IMG/VR virus record: IMGVR_UViG_3300033156_000272
Coordinates: 23,094 to 87,093 of that record
Reading direction: 5' to 3' (one strand)
Source of the DNA: a virus
Length of the DNA stretch: 64,000 nt
Part shown: positions 42,928 through 49,720 of the stretch, piece after piece
Layout of the letters: every line of letters starts with the position of its first letter
Numbering within the stretch: the stretch's first letter is position 1
Notes under the pieces: model-generated
What the model was told of the DNA's origin: nothing
Database searches by the model: none
The model's input: the letters and a program-made list of their open reading frames with translations, nothing else
Position numbers and translations under genes: made by a program

Positions 42928-43000
42928 GAGCCTGGAGGGATTCGAACCCCCGATCAATGGATTAAAAGTCCATAGCCATACCTAGCTAGGCCACAGGCTC
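42928..43000 (-). tRNA. tRNA-Lys (UUU)
   Basis: A full cloverleaf: acceptor GAGCCTG/CAGGCTC, D arm with GCTAGG loop, anticodon arm GGACTTTTAATCC with anticodon TTT, and T arm with TTCGAAT loop. No CCA is encoded. Its first 19 bases overlap the last codons and stop of the phosphatase gene. Confidence 0.9.
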
Positions 43001-43362
43001 TCTGAAGGCACGGTTAGCCACTCTGGATGCTTTCGAATGCAGCCCCGAGCTTTCTTTATTAGGTCATATGCATTATGTATTCCATTACTATGGTATTTGT
43101 ATAAGTAGTACGCTACTACTAGTGGACTTCTATCAATTCCAGCGTTACAGAATATGAGTACTTGTTTATTTGCATCACGATACGCGCGGATAATACTAGT
43201 GAGTGCGTTATAGTGATTCATGTTCACTTTCGTGGTTTTTTCATTGACATCAGCTATGTCACGACAATCAACAATGCGCCATCTACTATTATACTCATGG
43301 ATACTGATAAACTCTGCATCGTACACATCGCCGATCCATATTCCAGGGATAATCTCATCCAT
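42982..43362 (-). CDS. Dual-specificity-type protein phosphatase
   Basis: The 126-residue protein has FCNAGIDRSPLVVAYYL with Cys72-x5-Arg78, the PTP loop (Phe replaces the usual His before Cys), and VDCRDI before it. Small DSP domains dephosphorylate proteins or RNA 5' ends. Its 3' end overlaps the tRNA-Lys gene, which then supplies the last six codons. Confidence 0.78.
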   Translation of the reverse strand: MDEIIPGIWIGDVYDAEFISIHEYNSRWRIVDCRDIADVNEKTTKVNMNHYNALTSIIRAYRDANKQVLIFCNAGIDRSPLVVAYYLYKYHSNGIHNAYDLIKKARGCIRKHPEWLTVPSESLWPS

Positions 43363-43374
43363 AATGACACCTTA

Positions 43375-43524
43375 TTAGTTCCATTCGATTGTTATTTCAC
43401 CACTACATTCACCATCAGAACAGTATGCATTGATGTTCTTCTTTATCCAATCGAGTACATCGTCCTGGTATTTGTCCGTCAGTAGTTCCAGCATTTCTTC
43501 TACCATCTTGCATTCAGTATCCAT
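43375..43524 (-). CDS. 49-residue acidic protein
   Basis: Starts MDTECKMVEEMLELLTDKYQ after AGGAGGAA. A helix is followed by NAYCSDGECSGEITIEW. Unknown function. Confidence 0.52.
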   Translation of the reverse strand: MDTECKMVEEMLELLTDKYQDDVLDWIKKNINAYCSDGECSGEITIEWN

Positions 43525-43548
43525 CGTTCATTCCTCCTGATATTCAGA

Positions 43549-43616
43549 CCCGAGCGCAGGACTCAAACCTGCTTTTGTCGACGCATCAACTGAGACACAC
43601 TCAGGTGTCACCCGGG
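43549..43616 (-). ncRNA. Aberrant tRNA-like structure 1
   Basis: Acceptor-like CCCGGGT/GCTCGGG (with G-U pairs) and a canonical T arm GCAGG-TTTGAGT-CCTGC are present, but only 37 bases separate them. The middle folds as GACAC-CTGAGT-GTGTC and GTTGA-TGCG-TCGAC instead of normal D and anticodon arms. It may be a degenerate tRNA or a tRNA mimic; no anticodon can be assigned. Confidence 0.4.
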
Positions 43617-43626
43617 ATGATGAATA

Positions 43627-43791
43627 GGCCGGGTAGGGATTTGAACCCACGACGGAAGTCCTGTTGCTAAGACTACTCGAACCGCGCGCCATGTACAAGC
43701 AACGTACGCTGAGATCTTTGTCTCGTAGGCGCTCTGGGAGGCCTCCTTAATGCACTCCCTTCTGGTGCATTACCTGACTATGCTACCGGCC
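43627..43791 (-). ncRNA. tRNA-like element with long insert (possible intron)
   Basis: The 5' part has GGCCGGT then a perfect D arm GCAT-AGTCAGGTA-ATGC. The 3' part has a TTCAAAT T loop and CCCGGCC. About 100 extra bases lie between, and three bases at the T/acceptor junction do not pair. An intron-bearing tRNA or a decayed one are both possible. Confidence 0.35.
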
Positions 43792-43808
43792 ATTTTGCGA
43801 ATGTTGGT

Positions 43809-43878
43809 GCTCGCGGAAGGATTTGAACCTTCATCACCATAAAACACTGGTGTCATCGCCAGGTTAAACTACGCGAGC
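43809..43878 (-). tRNA. tRNA with eight-base anticodon loop
   Basis: Acceptor GCTCGCG/CGCGAGC and T arm GAAGG-TTCAAAT-CCTTC are perfect. The anticodon stem CACCA/TGGTG encloses eight bases, GTGTTTTA, and only two bases separate it from the T arm. I leave the identity open. Confidence 0.5.
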
Positions 43879-43920
43879 AAGTCGTGGCTTTTTGATAACG
43901 CAGAAGCCTAACTGCCAACT

Positions 43921-43975
43921 TGGTCGGCTAATCACCCAGCCCGGTGGTAACACCATGGCCACTTCGCCTAGCCGA
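43921..43975 (-). ncRNA. Short structured element with CCA-like end
   Basis: TCGGCTA/TAGCCGA forms a seven-pair stem followed by CCA, around 38 bases that hold short hairpins (CACC/GGTG, TGGT/ACCA). No T loop is present. May be a tRNA relic. Confidence 0.3.
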
Positions 43976-43982
43976 AACCATG

Positions 43983-44092
43983 CTCCAGGATTTTATCGAA
44001 TTTTGTATCCTGTTCCCTAATCGTTCATCATTTTGAACTTTGACTCTTAATCGTTGAGTCCTGATGTTTGAATGTTGAACTTTCTAGTTCAT
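43983..44092. other. Run of four short hairpins
   Basis: AGGAT/ATCCT, GTTCA/TGAAC, GACTC/GAGTC and GAACT/AGTTC stems of five pairs follow each other in about 110 bases without an ORF. Together with the tRNA-like elements this covers the gene-free stretch 43,525-44,260. Confidence 0.45.
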
Positions 44093-44099
44093 CAGTCTA

Positions 44100-44172
44100 T
44101 AATATGGTGGGATTCGAACCCACGACCTCAATCTCATATAGATTGCGCTCTACCAGACAGAGCTTCATATAT
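44100..44172 (-). tRNA. tRNA-like gene with UAU anticodon position, atypical
   Basis: D arm GCTC-TGTCTGGTA-GAGC, anticodon stem CAATC/GATTG and T arm GTGGG-TTCGAAT-CCCAC are good. The anticodon loop is TATATGA with A instead of U at position 33, giving UAU (Ile) at 34-36. The first two acceptor pairs are mismatched. Function doubtful. Confidence 0.5.
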
Positions 44173-44204
44173 CCATCGAAGAACTCTTAACCCAGAGCTT
44201 AGGG

Positions 44205-44242
44205 GGAACGAGTTTACCCGCTCGTTCCACACGGGGGCGTGT
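44205..44242 (-). terminator. Two stable hairpins between gene and tRNA cluster
   Basis: GGAACGAG-TTTACCCG-CTCGTTCC (eight pairs) and ACACG-GGGG-CGTGT lie just downstream of the 44261-44893 stop. They may end the mRNA or guide tRNA processing. Confidence 0.5.
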
Positions 44243-44260
44243 CTTTAGGTTTTCGAGTGA

Positions 44261-44893
44261 TTAGCCGACGTTAATTGTTATCTTGGTCACGGCATTGCAC
44301 TCGCTCAAGGACTGGTCTACATCAGCCTTGAACTCATCTATCTCTTTGTCGAGTTTCTCGATGAGCTTCTCAATGCCTGCAGGATCAAAGAGTGACATAG
44401 CATTGGTATCACGATACGACTTGCTGATGTTCTCTACATCAATGTTCTGTACACCTTCTTTTCCCGCAATTTTCTCTAACATGGTTTTCAGGCTTACTTC
44501 CACACTGCTATTGGCCAACTCTACCTGGTCTTTGAGATGTGCAAACTGTGTTCTCATCTGCATGAGAAGAATTTCATCATACTGAATGCTACCCTTCCTC
44601 TCTATGGCACCCGCCACAGTATAACTTTCTCCTGCAATCTTTACAGAAGTAGATGCGTTCGACGCAACAACTGCGGTTTTGATGATGTTTCTGCGCTCAA
44701 TCATTGCACGGATACTCTGCAAGTTCTTTCTGCAATGTTTCTCCATATCTTCCTTCGAAGTACGGTGTACGGTAGTGGTCTCTTTTCCTCGTACTGCCGA
44801 TAGGAATATTGCATTTACGGTCTCCTTCAGTATGCGCTTATCGAGGAGCTTCAACTCCACTAGCGCACGTGTTACGGTCATTTCTTCCATCAT
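44261..44893 (-). CDS. Conserved phage helical protein (210 aa)
   Basis: MTVTRALVELKLLDKRI at the start and KIAGESYTVAGAIERKGSI with a following LLMQMRTQF helix match a protein type I know from bacterial phages, without assigned role. The C-terminus is a coiled coil (IEKLIEKLDKEIDEFKADVD). GGAGGAATGA precedes the start. Confidence 0.68.
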   Translation of the reverse strand: MMEEMTVTRALVELKLLDKRILKETVNAIFLSAVRGKETTTVHRTSKEDMEKHCRKNLQSIRAMIERRNIIKTAVVASNASTSVKIAGESYTVAGAIERKGSIQYDEILLMQMRTQFAHLKDQVELANSSVEVSLKTMLEKIAGKEGVQNIDVENISKSYRDTNAMSLFDPAGIEKLIEKLDKEIDEFKADVDQSLSECNAVTKITINVG

Positions 44894-45013
44894 TCATTCC
44901 TCCGTTGGACGAGTCGGGAATTTAACCCATATAATCGTCCATGATGACATGTTGTTTCGTGAGAGCGACTCACTGGCACATACATGTAAAGCCAAGGCGA
45001 TTGCATCCGACAT
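44894..45013 (-). CDS. 39-residue possible protein
   Basis: Starts MSDAIALALHVCASESLSRN after GGTGGGC and stops at the SD of the next gene. The DNA also forms GGACGA/TCGTCC with an inner T-arm-like GGG/CCC hairpin, so it may instead be an RNA element. Confidence 0.35.
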   Translation of the reverse strand: MSDAIALALHVCASESLSRNNMSSWTIIWVKFPTRPTEE

Positions 45014-45036
45014 GCCCACCGTCGGGGAATATGTTA

Positions 45037-45096
45037 CGACGTGTCTGGAGTCACACCAGATTGCGCAGGGGAAGCCTGCTGGTTCCCTTCACGTCG
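45037..45096. ncRNA. Three-way-junction RNA candidate
   Basis: CGACGTG/CACGTCG closes two hairpins, TCTGG-AGTCACA-CCAGA (seven-base loop) and GCAGG-GGAAG-CCTGC. The 60-base fold is tRNA-like in scale but lacks a T loop. Strand uncertain. Confidence 0.4.
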
Positions 45097-45178
45097 ATAG
45101 AGTTGCCGGGTTTTTCTATACCGCGCCGGCTAGCGGTTCCAGCAAGGAGATGCTGGTTGCAGGGGTTTAGAGAGGGGT

Positions 45179-45334
45179 TCAGGGGGATTCGTCAATTTCT
45201 ACAGGCTTACCATACATTTGCATGGCTGCCTCTATTATTACGTGGCCCATTAGTAGTAGTTCCGATGGCTTCAAATTAGTATAGTGGAATTCTACGAGGT
45301 CATCCTCAATCCTTAGTTCTATTTTGCGACTCAT
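45179..45334 (-). CDS. 51-residue protein
   Basis: Starts MSRKIELRIEDDLVEFHYTN behind AGGAGTGG; a beta strand pair then a helix (LLLMGHVIIEAAMQMYG). Unknown function. Confidence 0.5.
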   Translation of the reverse strand: MSRKIELRIEDDLVEFHYTNLKPSELLLMGHVIIEAAMQMYGKPVEIDESP

Positions 45335-45400
45335 TATACCACTCCTGGTGGGGGGTTGAACATAACGGCATGCTTAAAGTTCTTCCCCCCTTGATGTAGT

Positions 45401-45461
45401 GGGAACGGCAGGACTTTAACCTGCGTCATCTTCTGCAGAGAATCGTTTGCTCCACGCTCCC
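45401..45461 (-). ncRNA. Aberrant tRNA-like structure 2
   Basis: Acceptor GGGAGCG/CGTTCCC and T arm GCAGG-TTAAAGT-CCTGC are well formed, but only 30 bases lie between, with no room for normal D and anticodon arms. The 5' end touches the stop codon of the DJ-1-like gene. Confidence 0.42.
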
Positions 45462-45797
45462 TTACTGTAACTCATCAATCATTATTGTTTTGTGCTTAAC
45501 AGGACTTTCCCACTCTTCATCATTGATTTGCGCAATGAGCGCTTCCGACCACCATTCTACAGCATGCTGGTGTTCTCCGGTTACCACTCGTTTGTCTACT
45601 GTGACAGACTTCCCTGATATAATTGCACCGTGTTCTCTAAGTCTATTCTTTGCTTCCCTGAACGGATAACAAGATACAGTTACCCCTCCAAGTATTCTAT
45701 GGAAGATGCTTATGGCAGCACAAATGCCACCTATAATCAACCCTTGCTTTTTTGCTTCATCAACCAATGCCTGCACCTTCTCGTCTTCCCAGAACAT
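45462..45797 (-). pseudogene. DJ-1/PfpI-like protein, N-terminally truncated
   Basis: The 111 residues match the second half of DJ-1/PfpI proteins: FWEDEKVQALVDEAKKQG, IIGGICAAISIF with the nucleophile Cys, and VTVDKRVVTGEHQHAVEWW. The usual 70-80 N-terminal residues are absent; the same frame continues upstream as SGAFGLTK before losing similarity. It could be a relic or a reduced viral form. Confidence 0.65.
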
Positions 45798-45819
45798 TTT
45801 AGTGAGTCCAAATGCACCA

Positions 45820-45990
45820 CTAGTTGTTGTATATTGACTTTGGTTTCTGGGGCATCCCGCTAGTATCCACTTTTCCAGAGTACAAGTTACTCTCCATAAA
45901 CATCTTAATGATTGGGTAACTTACTCGACCTCTGCGTCTCACATCAGACATGGATGGCATATCTTCTGGGTCTACTTCAATTATTTTCAC
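45820..45990 (-). CDS. 56-residue basic protein, GTG start
   Basis: Starts MKIIEVDPEDMPSMSDVRRR after AGGAGAT and ends with SGKVDTSGMPQKPKSIYNN. Unknown function. Confidence 0.48.
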   Translation of the reverse strand: MKIIEVDPEDMPSMSDVRRRGRVSYPIIKMFMESNLYSGKVDTSGMPQKPKSIYNN

Positions 45991-46007
45991 TATTCTAACA
46001 TCTCCTT

Positions 46008-46082
46008 TTATTTGGTAGAACAGCCAGGCATTAAAGCCATCGTGCTCATGAGGATGAGAGTCAGGGGGCGAACCCCCATCAT
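46008..46082 (-). CDS. 24-residue lipoprotein-like micro-peptide
   Basis: Reads as a signal peptide with lipobox: RPLTLILMSTMALMPGCSTK then stop. A short basic start, hydrophobic core and L-M-P-G-C end are seen. The start codons lie inside competing hairpins and no SD is evident, so expression is uncertain. Confidence 0.35.
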   Translation of the reverse strand: MMGVRPLTLILMSTMALMPGCSTK

Positions 46083-46091
46083 CTCGGGGTT
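46064..46091 (-). promoter_or_regulatory. Mutually exclusive hairpins with UUCG tetraloop
   Basis: On the minus-strand RNA GGGGG-UUCG-CCCCC (46064-46077) competes with AACCCC-(N9)-GGGGUU (46071-46091) for the same G/U tract. Placed right after the winged-helix gene, this could be a terminator/antiterminator or translation switch. Confidence 0.5.
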
Positions 46092-46098
46092 GTGACGA

Positions 46099-46392
46099 TT
46101 ACTCGTCTTCCTCGCTGTCGTCGTCCTCTCCCGGCTCTCCGCCAATCCAAAGGTAATGGATGTGTGCATCGACAGCTTTCTTCTCCACCAGTCCTCTCTC
46201 GACCATCTTGTTGACAGCCTGGTTGATGGTGGGTTTCGCGAGACCGGTTGCTTCGTGTATTTCCGCAACGGTAAATGCCTCGTCCTCGTGTTCGAAAAGG
46301 TACTTCATGATCGCTGGTTTCACGGTTCCCTTTGGTCTGCCTGTGGGTTCTACCCCTTTGCTGTCGAAATCGTCTCTACTTACTGGGCTCAT
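46099..46392 (-). CDS. Winged-helix regulator (97 aa)
   Basis: An AT-hook-like GRPKGTVKPA precedes a winged helix (MKYLFEHEDEAFTVAEIHEA, TGLAKPTINQAVNKMVERGL, VEKKAVDAHIHYLW). The C-terminus is acidic. It has its own promoters upstream and is a good candidate for a viral transcription regulator. Confidence 0.75.
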   Translation of the reverse strand: MSPVSRDDFDSKGVEPTGRPKGTVKPAIMKYLFEHEDEAFTVAEIHEATGLAKPTINQAVNKMVERGLVEKKAVDAHIHYLWIGGEPGEDDDSEEDE

Positions 46393-46500
46393 TGTTTTTC
46401 AACTCCTTTGTTTCTGCTTCTTCACACTGAAGAATGTGATGTGTGATTATGGTAATTTTGTATTTTATCATATCTTACATATATGGTATCCGTGTTATAG

Positions 46501-46510
46501 TATATAACCG
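46501..46510 (-). promoter_or_regulatory. TATA promoter upstream of winged-helix gene
   Basis: Minus strand GAAACGGTTATATAC gives BRE plus TATA, about 110 bases from the start codon at 46392. Confidence 0.5.
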
Positions 46511-46608
46511 TTTCGGAGTTACTTTGACTAGCTCGACAATCTATCTGATTGCTCGCGACCTTCATCCGGATCATAGTGCATCGTTCCTTATGCTTAGATT
46601 TTGTTGCT

Positions 46609-46654
46609 AATATAGTATAGCTTTTATAGTATATATAGTTTTTGTTTTTACACT
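46609..46654 (-). promoter_or_regulatory. Repeated promoter block, copy 1
   Basis: Minus strand carries AAAAACTATATATACTATAA flanked by TGTAAAAAC. Similar blocks occur at 51193-51240 and 62445-62494. Together with 46501-46510 this fills the gene-free gap 46,393-46,667. Confidence 0.65.
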
Positions 46655-46667
46655 GAGGGGATTACCC

Positions 46668-46856
46668 TTAATTTAGTGTCTCTGCTCCATATACGGGATA
46701 CCACTTCATCTCGTATTCATAGAAATTTTGTGTTATGTGCATCCAGCAACTTATATGACACGGCCCCTGTCTAGTTGGTACATAGAGAGCATCTATAACC
46801 ATGCTTTTGTTGCATATGTAGCACTTACAGTTTGGATCATCTTTCTTGTTTGTCAT
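46668..46856 (-). CDS. 62-residue zinc protein
   Basis: CKCYICNKS and CHISCWMH form a likely four-ligand zinc site. Unknown function. Confidence 0.57.
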   Translation of the reverse strand: MTNKKDDPNCKCYICNKSMVIDALYVPTRQGPCHISCWMHITQNFYEYEMKWYPVYGAETLN

Positions 46857-46860
46857 TATA

Positions 46861-47019
46861 TCACCCTGCTACTGGATTTGGCTGCACGATCTGAAGCTCT
46901 CCGCACTCTTCGCACTGCAGTACACCAACCTGTAGCACGAGATCCACCTTTCTAACGAGTCCCTTGTTTCCTTTACATTTAGCACACTCAAATCCCGTAA
47001 CGTAGCAATGTAGTTTCAT
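46861..47019 (-). CDS. 52-residue zinc-ribbon protein
   Basis: Starts MKLHCYVTGFECAKCKGNKG and has a second CEECGE pair. AGGTGAAAAT precedes the ATG. Confidence 0.55.
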   Translation of the reverse strand: MKLHCYVTGFECAKCKGNKGLVRKVDLVLQVGVLQCEECGELQIVQPNPVAG

Positions 47020-47027
47020 ATTTTCAC

Positions 47028-47312
47028 CTATCCAAATGATGGATCAAATTCCTCATTCTCTCTAATTGCTGCATCTAGTTCTACCATATCTTTAACCTTT
47101 ATATATAGAACAGGGGCATCGTCTTCATGCTCATGGTACCAATACACTTCAACTATTCCCTTTTTGTGGTACTCGTGTATTATTTGTTCCATTTCATACG
47201 GAAACATATTTAGATGGTATGCTAACTCATTTATCGTATAAGCCAGCCTCTCCATCTTCTTTCGCGGGTTTGCGTTCTTCTTCCTCTTGTTTTTCTTGCC
47301 GAATAGAGACAT
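47028..47312 (-). CDS. Winged-helix-like protein with basic N-terminus (94 aa)
   Basis: Basic start (MSLFGKKNKRKKNANPRKKM) and a helix-turn-helix-like YTINELAYHLNMFPYEMEQI. It overlaps the upstream gene by 86 bases; an internal ATG at 47255 would reduce this. Confidence 0.57.
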   Translation of the reverse strand: MSLFGKKNKRKKNANPRKKMERLAYTINELAYHLNMFPYEMEQIIHEYHKKGIVEVYWYHEHEDDAPVLYIKVKDMVELDAAIRENEEFDPSFG

Positions 47313-47508
47313 ACATCATACCTCGTTTCTTCTTTTTGTCAACTTTAATTCGCTTGACTTTGATTTTTCCTTCTTCCTCGAGGGAGCGAATCGCTCCATA
47401 TATAGAACGCATATCTTCCTCAAGAGCTGACGTTATCTCTGCAACTGTGAACGCCCAAGTGGGATTCATTCCCAGAAATGACATCAACCTTCTTTGTAGT
47501 TCATACAT
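47227..47508 (-). CDS. Winged-helix protein (93 aa)
   Basis: FTVAEITSALEEDMRSIYGA and IRSLEEEGKIKVKRIKVDKK give a typical winged helix with a basic wing and charged tail. Candidate regulator. Confidence 0.65.
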   Translation of the reverse strand: MYELQRRLMSFLGMNPTWAFTVAEITSALEEDMRSIYGAIRSLEEEGKIKVKRIKVDKKKKRGMMYVSIRQEKQEEEERKPAKEDGEAGLYDK

Positions 47509-47786
47509 TATAAACCATGACCTGGTATTAATATATCTAATCCTAATACACGCAACGCCAGATCTATATCTGCCTCATTTATTACCACTCGATGACCGTG
47601 CTTAGCCATGTACGCAGATTGCTCTGCAACAAGAGTGAATAACTTGTCTAATACAACTACCATTCTTGCTTCTGCAGGACTCCCAAGAGTACCATCTATG
47701 TGTTGCTCAATTATGCGTTTTATGGTTTTCCGAGGAATGGTCACCCTGTGTATATACTGTCGTGCACTCTTCTCTTCTGGTAGCAT
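47508..47786 (-). CDS. Histone-fold protein
   Basis: Residues 14-82 follow the archaeal HMf pattern: RVTIPRKTIKRIIEQH (alpha1), GSPAEARMVVVLDKLFTLVA with EQSAYMAKHG (alpha2) and HRVVINEADIDLALRVL (alpha3). The Arg...Asp pair of the histone signature is kept (Arg66, Asp73), while the Thr is Val. A longer alpha1-alpha2 loop and a C-terminal extension set it apart from host histones. It may compact viral DNA or remodel host chromatin. AAGGAGGTAAAATAAA precedes the ATG. Confidence 0.7.
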   Translation of the reverse strand: MLPEEKSARQYIHRVTIPRKTIKRIIEQHIDGTLGSPAEARMVVVLDKLFTLVAEQSAYMAKHGHRVVINEADIDLALRVLGLDILIPGHGL

Positions 47787-47787
47787 T

Positions 47788-47988
47788 TTATTTTACCTCC
47801 TTCTTCTTTGGTATCTTGATACCGAATGACTCTTCCCACTTTTTGTCCAAATATGGGCATATAATATCATGATGTAGGAGAGTACCAGCAAGCCGCTTCT
47901 CGGTACATCTTCTTAAACCGAGTCCGTTGCTGTAAAATCTTCTACATCTTCTGCAGTCTCTTCTATATCTAGGTCCAGGAAACGCCAT
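47788..47988 (-). CDS. Basic Cys/His protein (66 aa)
   Basis: RDCRRCRRFYSNGLGLRRCT and LLHHDIICPY form a plausible zinc site in a strongly basic protein. It overlaps the previous gene by 76 bases, which lowers confidence in its start. Confidence 0.48.
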   Translation of the reverse strand: MAFPGPRYRRDCRRCRRFYSNGLGLRRCTEKRLAGTLLHHDIICPYLDKKWEESFGIKIPKKKEVK

Positions 47989-48416
47989 TCTCTAATCGCC
48001 TCAATGTCAATGTTTTTCGAATTTCGATTGCCAACAGGTGCAATGTATCTTTTTGTTCTACCAACCTTATGTACAACTATAGCACGCTTCTCTAGAATCA
48101 TGTCTAGTAATACCAGAGATTCTGTGTATGTTGTCTTAAAAGTGTAAGCTATCCATTTAATGAGAACAGCATGACTAATTCCGTCGGGTTCTGTCTTTTG
48201 TGCATCCGCAATATATTCGAATACCTTATTTATGATACCAACTCGAACAGTTCCAGTAGTCATCGTCGACTCGACGAAACAGCTCTTATCTACACTACAC
48301 TTGTTTTCCAACTTAGGACACTCGAGGGGTATTGTGCACCCACATCTATACAGTCCTTTAGTCACACGTCGCAAGTTCTTGCCGCATATAGTAGTTATCA
48401 CCTTATCCAATTTCAT
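47913..48416 (-). CDS. Protein with Cys-rich start and winged-helix-like core (167 aa)
   Basis: Residues 11-45 have CGKNLRRVTKGLYRCGC, CPKLENKC and C; residues 60-125 look like a winged helix (ISHAVLIKWIAYTFKTTYTE). The tail is acidic. Candidate regulator. Confidence 0.57.
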   Translation of the reverse strand: MKLDKVITTICGKNLRRVTKGLYRCGCTIPLECPKLENKCSVDKSCFVESTMTTGTVRVGIINKVFEYIADAQKTEPDGISHAVLIKWIAYTFKTTYTESLVLLDMILEKRAIVVHKVGRTKRYIAPVGNRNSKNIDIEAIREWRFLDLDIEETAEDVEDFTATDSV

Positions 48417-48687
48417 AATGCTTCTTCACTACCAGTATAGGCAGCCCCCCAAACATTTTGAGATCTGTCACCTTCACGAATATATGCGGACTCTTTGGAG
48501 AGCTCGCATTCGAGATGGTTAAGAATAAATTCCCTGCCTTGCTATCAATAGAGTCTATCCGGAACACATGTAACATTCCGTCATCTTCGTTCTCTACGAC
48601 CACATTAGTTCGCGGAACTACTATCAACTCCATTTTCTGCTTTGTTATACATGCAACCGTTGTTTCATACCTTCTGTGTGATATCAT
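48403..48687 (-). CDS. Unknown beta-rich protein (94 aa)
   Basis: Starts MISHRRYETTVACITKQKME; alternating strands throughout. Overlaps both neighbours. Confidence 0.54.
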   Translation of the reverse strand: MISHRRYETTVACITKQKMELIVVPRTNVVVENEDDGMLHVFRIDSIDSKAGNLFLTISNASSPKSPHIFVKVTDLKMFGGLPILVVKKHYEIG

Positions 48688-48959
48688 GTCTTTTCCTCCT
48701 TTATAGCCCAGTAGATTATTTTGTTAATCATCTGCCGGGTTATCTTATCTTTGCGTAACAGAGCATGTAATGCAACGTATACGCATGCTGGCTTTGATAT
48801 TTCAAGCTCTTGCTGTATCTCTGTCTGTGTAAACGCCAATTCCTTGTTGTCTTCCAGGAAATTGTGTATTGCGTCCTGATTCTTCCCAACAGTCTTGGGT
48901 TTGTCGATCGGGAGATCTTCAGCCTCCTCAAATTCATTTACTGGCATTGGCACAGTCAT
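48684..48959 (-). CDS. Winged-helix protein (91 aa)
   Basis: FTQTEIQQELEISKPACVYV and LHALLRKDKITRQMINKIIY form the helix-turn-helix and wing, behind an acidic N-terminus. It is similar in layout to the 46099-46392 regulator. Confidence 0.66.
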   Translation of the reverse strand: MTVPMPVNEFEEAEDLPIDKPKTVGKNQDAIHNFLEDNKELAFTQTEIQQELEISKPACVYVALHALLRKDKITRQMINKIIYWAIKEEKT

Positions 48960-49207
48960 CCCTCGTCAATAAGTTCAGTAATAATATCATTATCTGGTCC
49001 TATACATACAACAGCAGATGCATCATTCTTCGTGATTATAAAATCGAACGCACTTACAATTGCATGTATGTTCATGCCATACCCACGCAACTTGGTTACC
49101 ACATCTTTGGTAGATCTCTCATCAGATATATATATGCGGTCGGCGTGAACCGTGTATTCTGACTTTATCAATAGTTCAGTTCTCATATTTTTGATTCTCT
49201 TTCTCAT
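48956..49207 (-). CDS. Unknown protein (83 aa)
   Basis: ATG 49207 is six bases after GGAGAT. Alpha/beta, with ISDERSTKDVVTKLRGYGMN. No family recognised. Confidence 0.54.
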   Translation of the reverse strand: MRKRIKNMRTELLIKSEYTVHADRIYISDERSTKDVVTKLRGYGMNIHAIVSAFDFIITKNDASAVVCIGPDNDIITELIDEG

Positions 49208-49228
49208 GATCATATCTCCATTTATCAG

Positions 49229-49720
49229 CTAGCGTTCCCAAGGGAATACGAGTCGTTTATCTATAGTGTGTCCATATCCTGCTATGGCGAATGTGCTCGA
49301 CAATCCTTGCGGAACATTAATTGCATCAGCACAAAAGCCCACGAATATGTGTACGTCACAAGGCAATATTCCTGCCATCCTACATATCATATCGAGCGTT
49401 TTTCCAGTCTCGCATATGTCGTCAATTAGGATGTCTCCTTTCTGTACAGGGCCACTAACTTTCAATGGAATGCCTGTAAGGTGCGAGAGCTTTACTCCCA
49501 AGATCAGGCCTCCTCGCGGAATTCCATAGAGAGAACCAATACTGCCTCCTCCTTTCATTACTTCTATGGCACGGGCAATCTCCTTGCATATTTCATCTAT
49601 TAACTCCCATGACACATAATATGCTTCTTCATATACTGTTATGTCAGGAGGTTTCACAACAAGATGAGAGTGGAGATCGTCTATTTCAACTTCCTCAATG
49701 TCTCTGGATATTAGTACCAT
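49229..49720 (-). CDS. Phosphoribosyltransferase (purine PRTase-like)
   Basis: GDILIDDICETGKTLDMIC is the PRPP-binding loop and SLYGIPRGGLILGVKLSHLT the N-terminal motif of type I PRTases. At 163 residues it fits xanthine-guanine or hypoxanthine PRTases. It could salvage purines, or perhaps deazapurines. Confidence 0.82.
   Translation of the reverse strand: MVLISRDIEEVEIDDLHSHLVVKPPDITVYEEAYYVSWELIDEICKEIARAIEVMKGGGSIGSLYGIPRGGLILGVKLSHLTGIPLKVSGPVQKGDILIDDICETGKTLDMICRMAGILPCDVHIFVGFCADAINVPQGLSSTFAIAGYGHTIDKRLVFPWER

Noticed and set aside
44679-45170. Plus-strand ORF over the RNA island
   Set aside because: It opposes all neighbouring genes, has no SD, and the area is explained by hairpins and the 44261-44893 gene.
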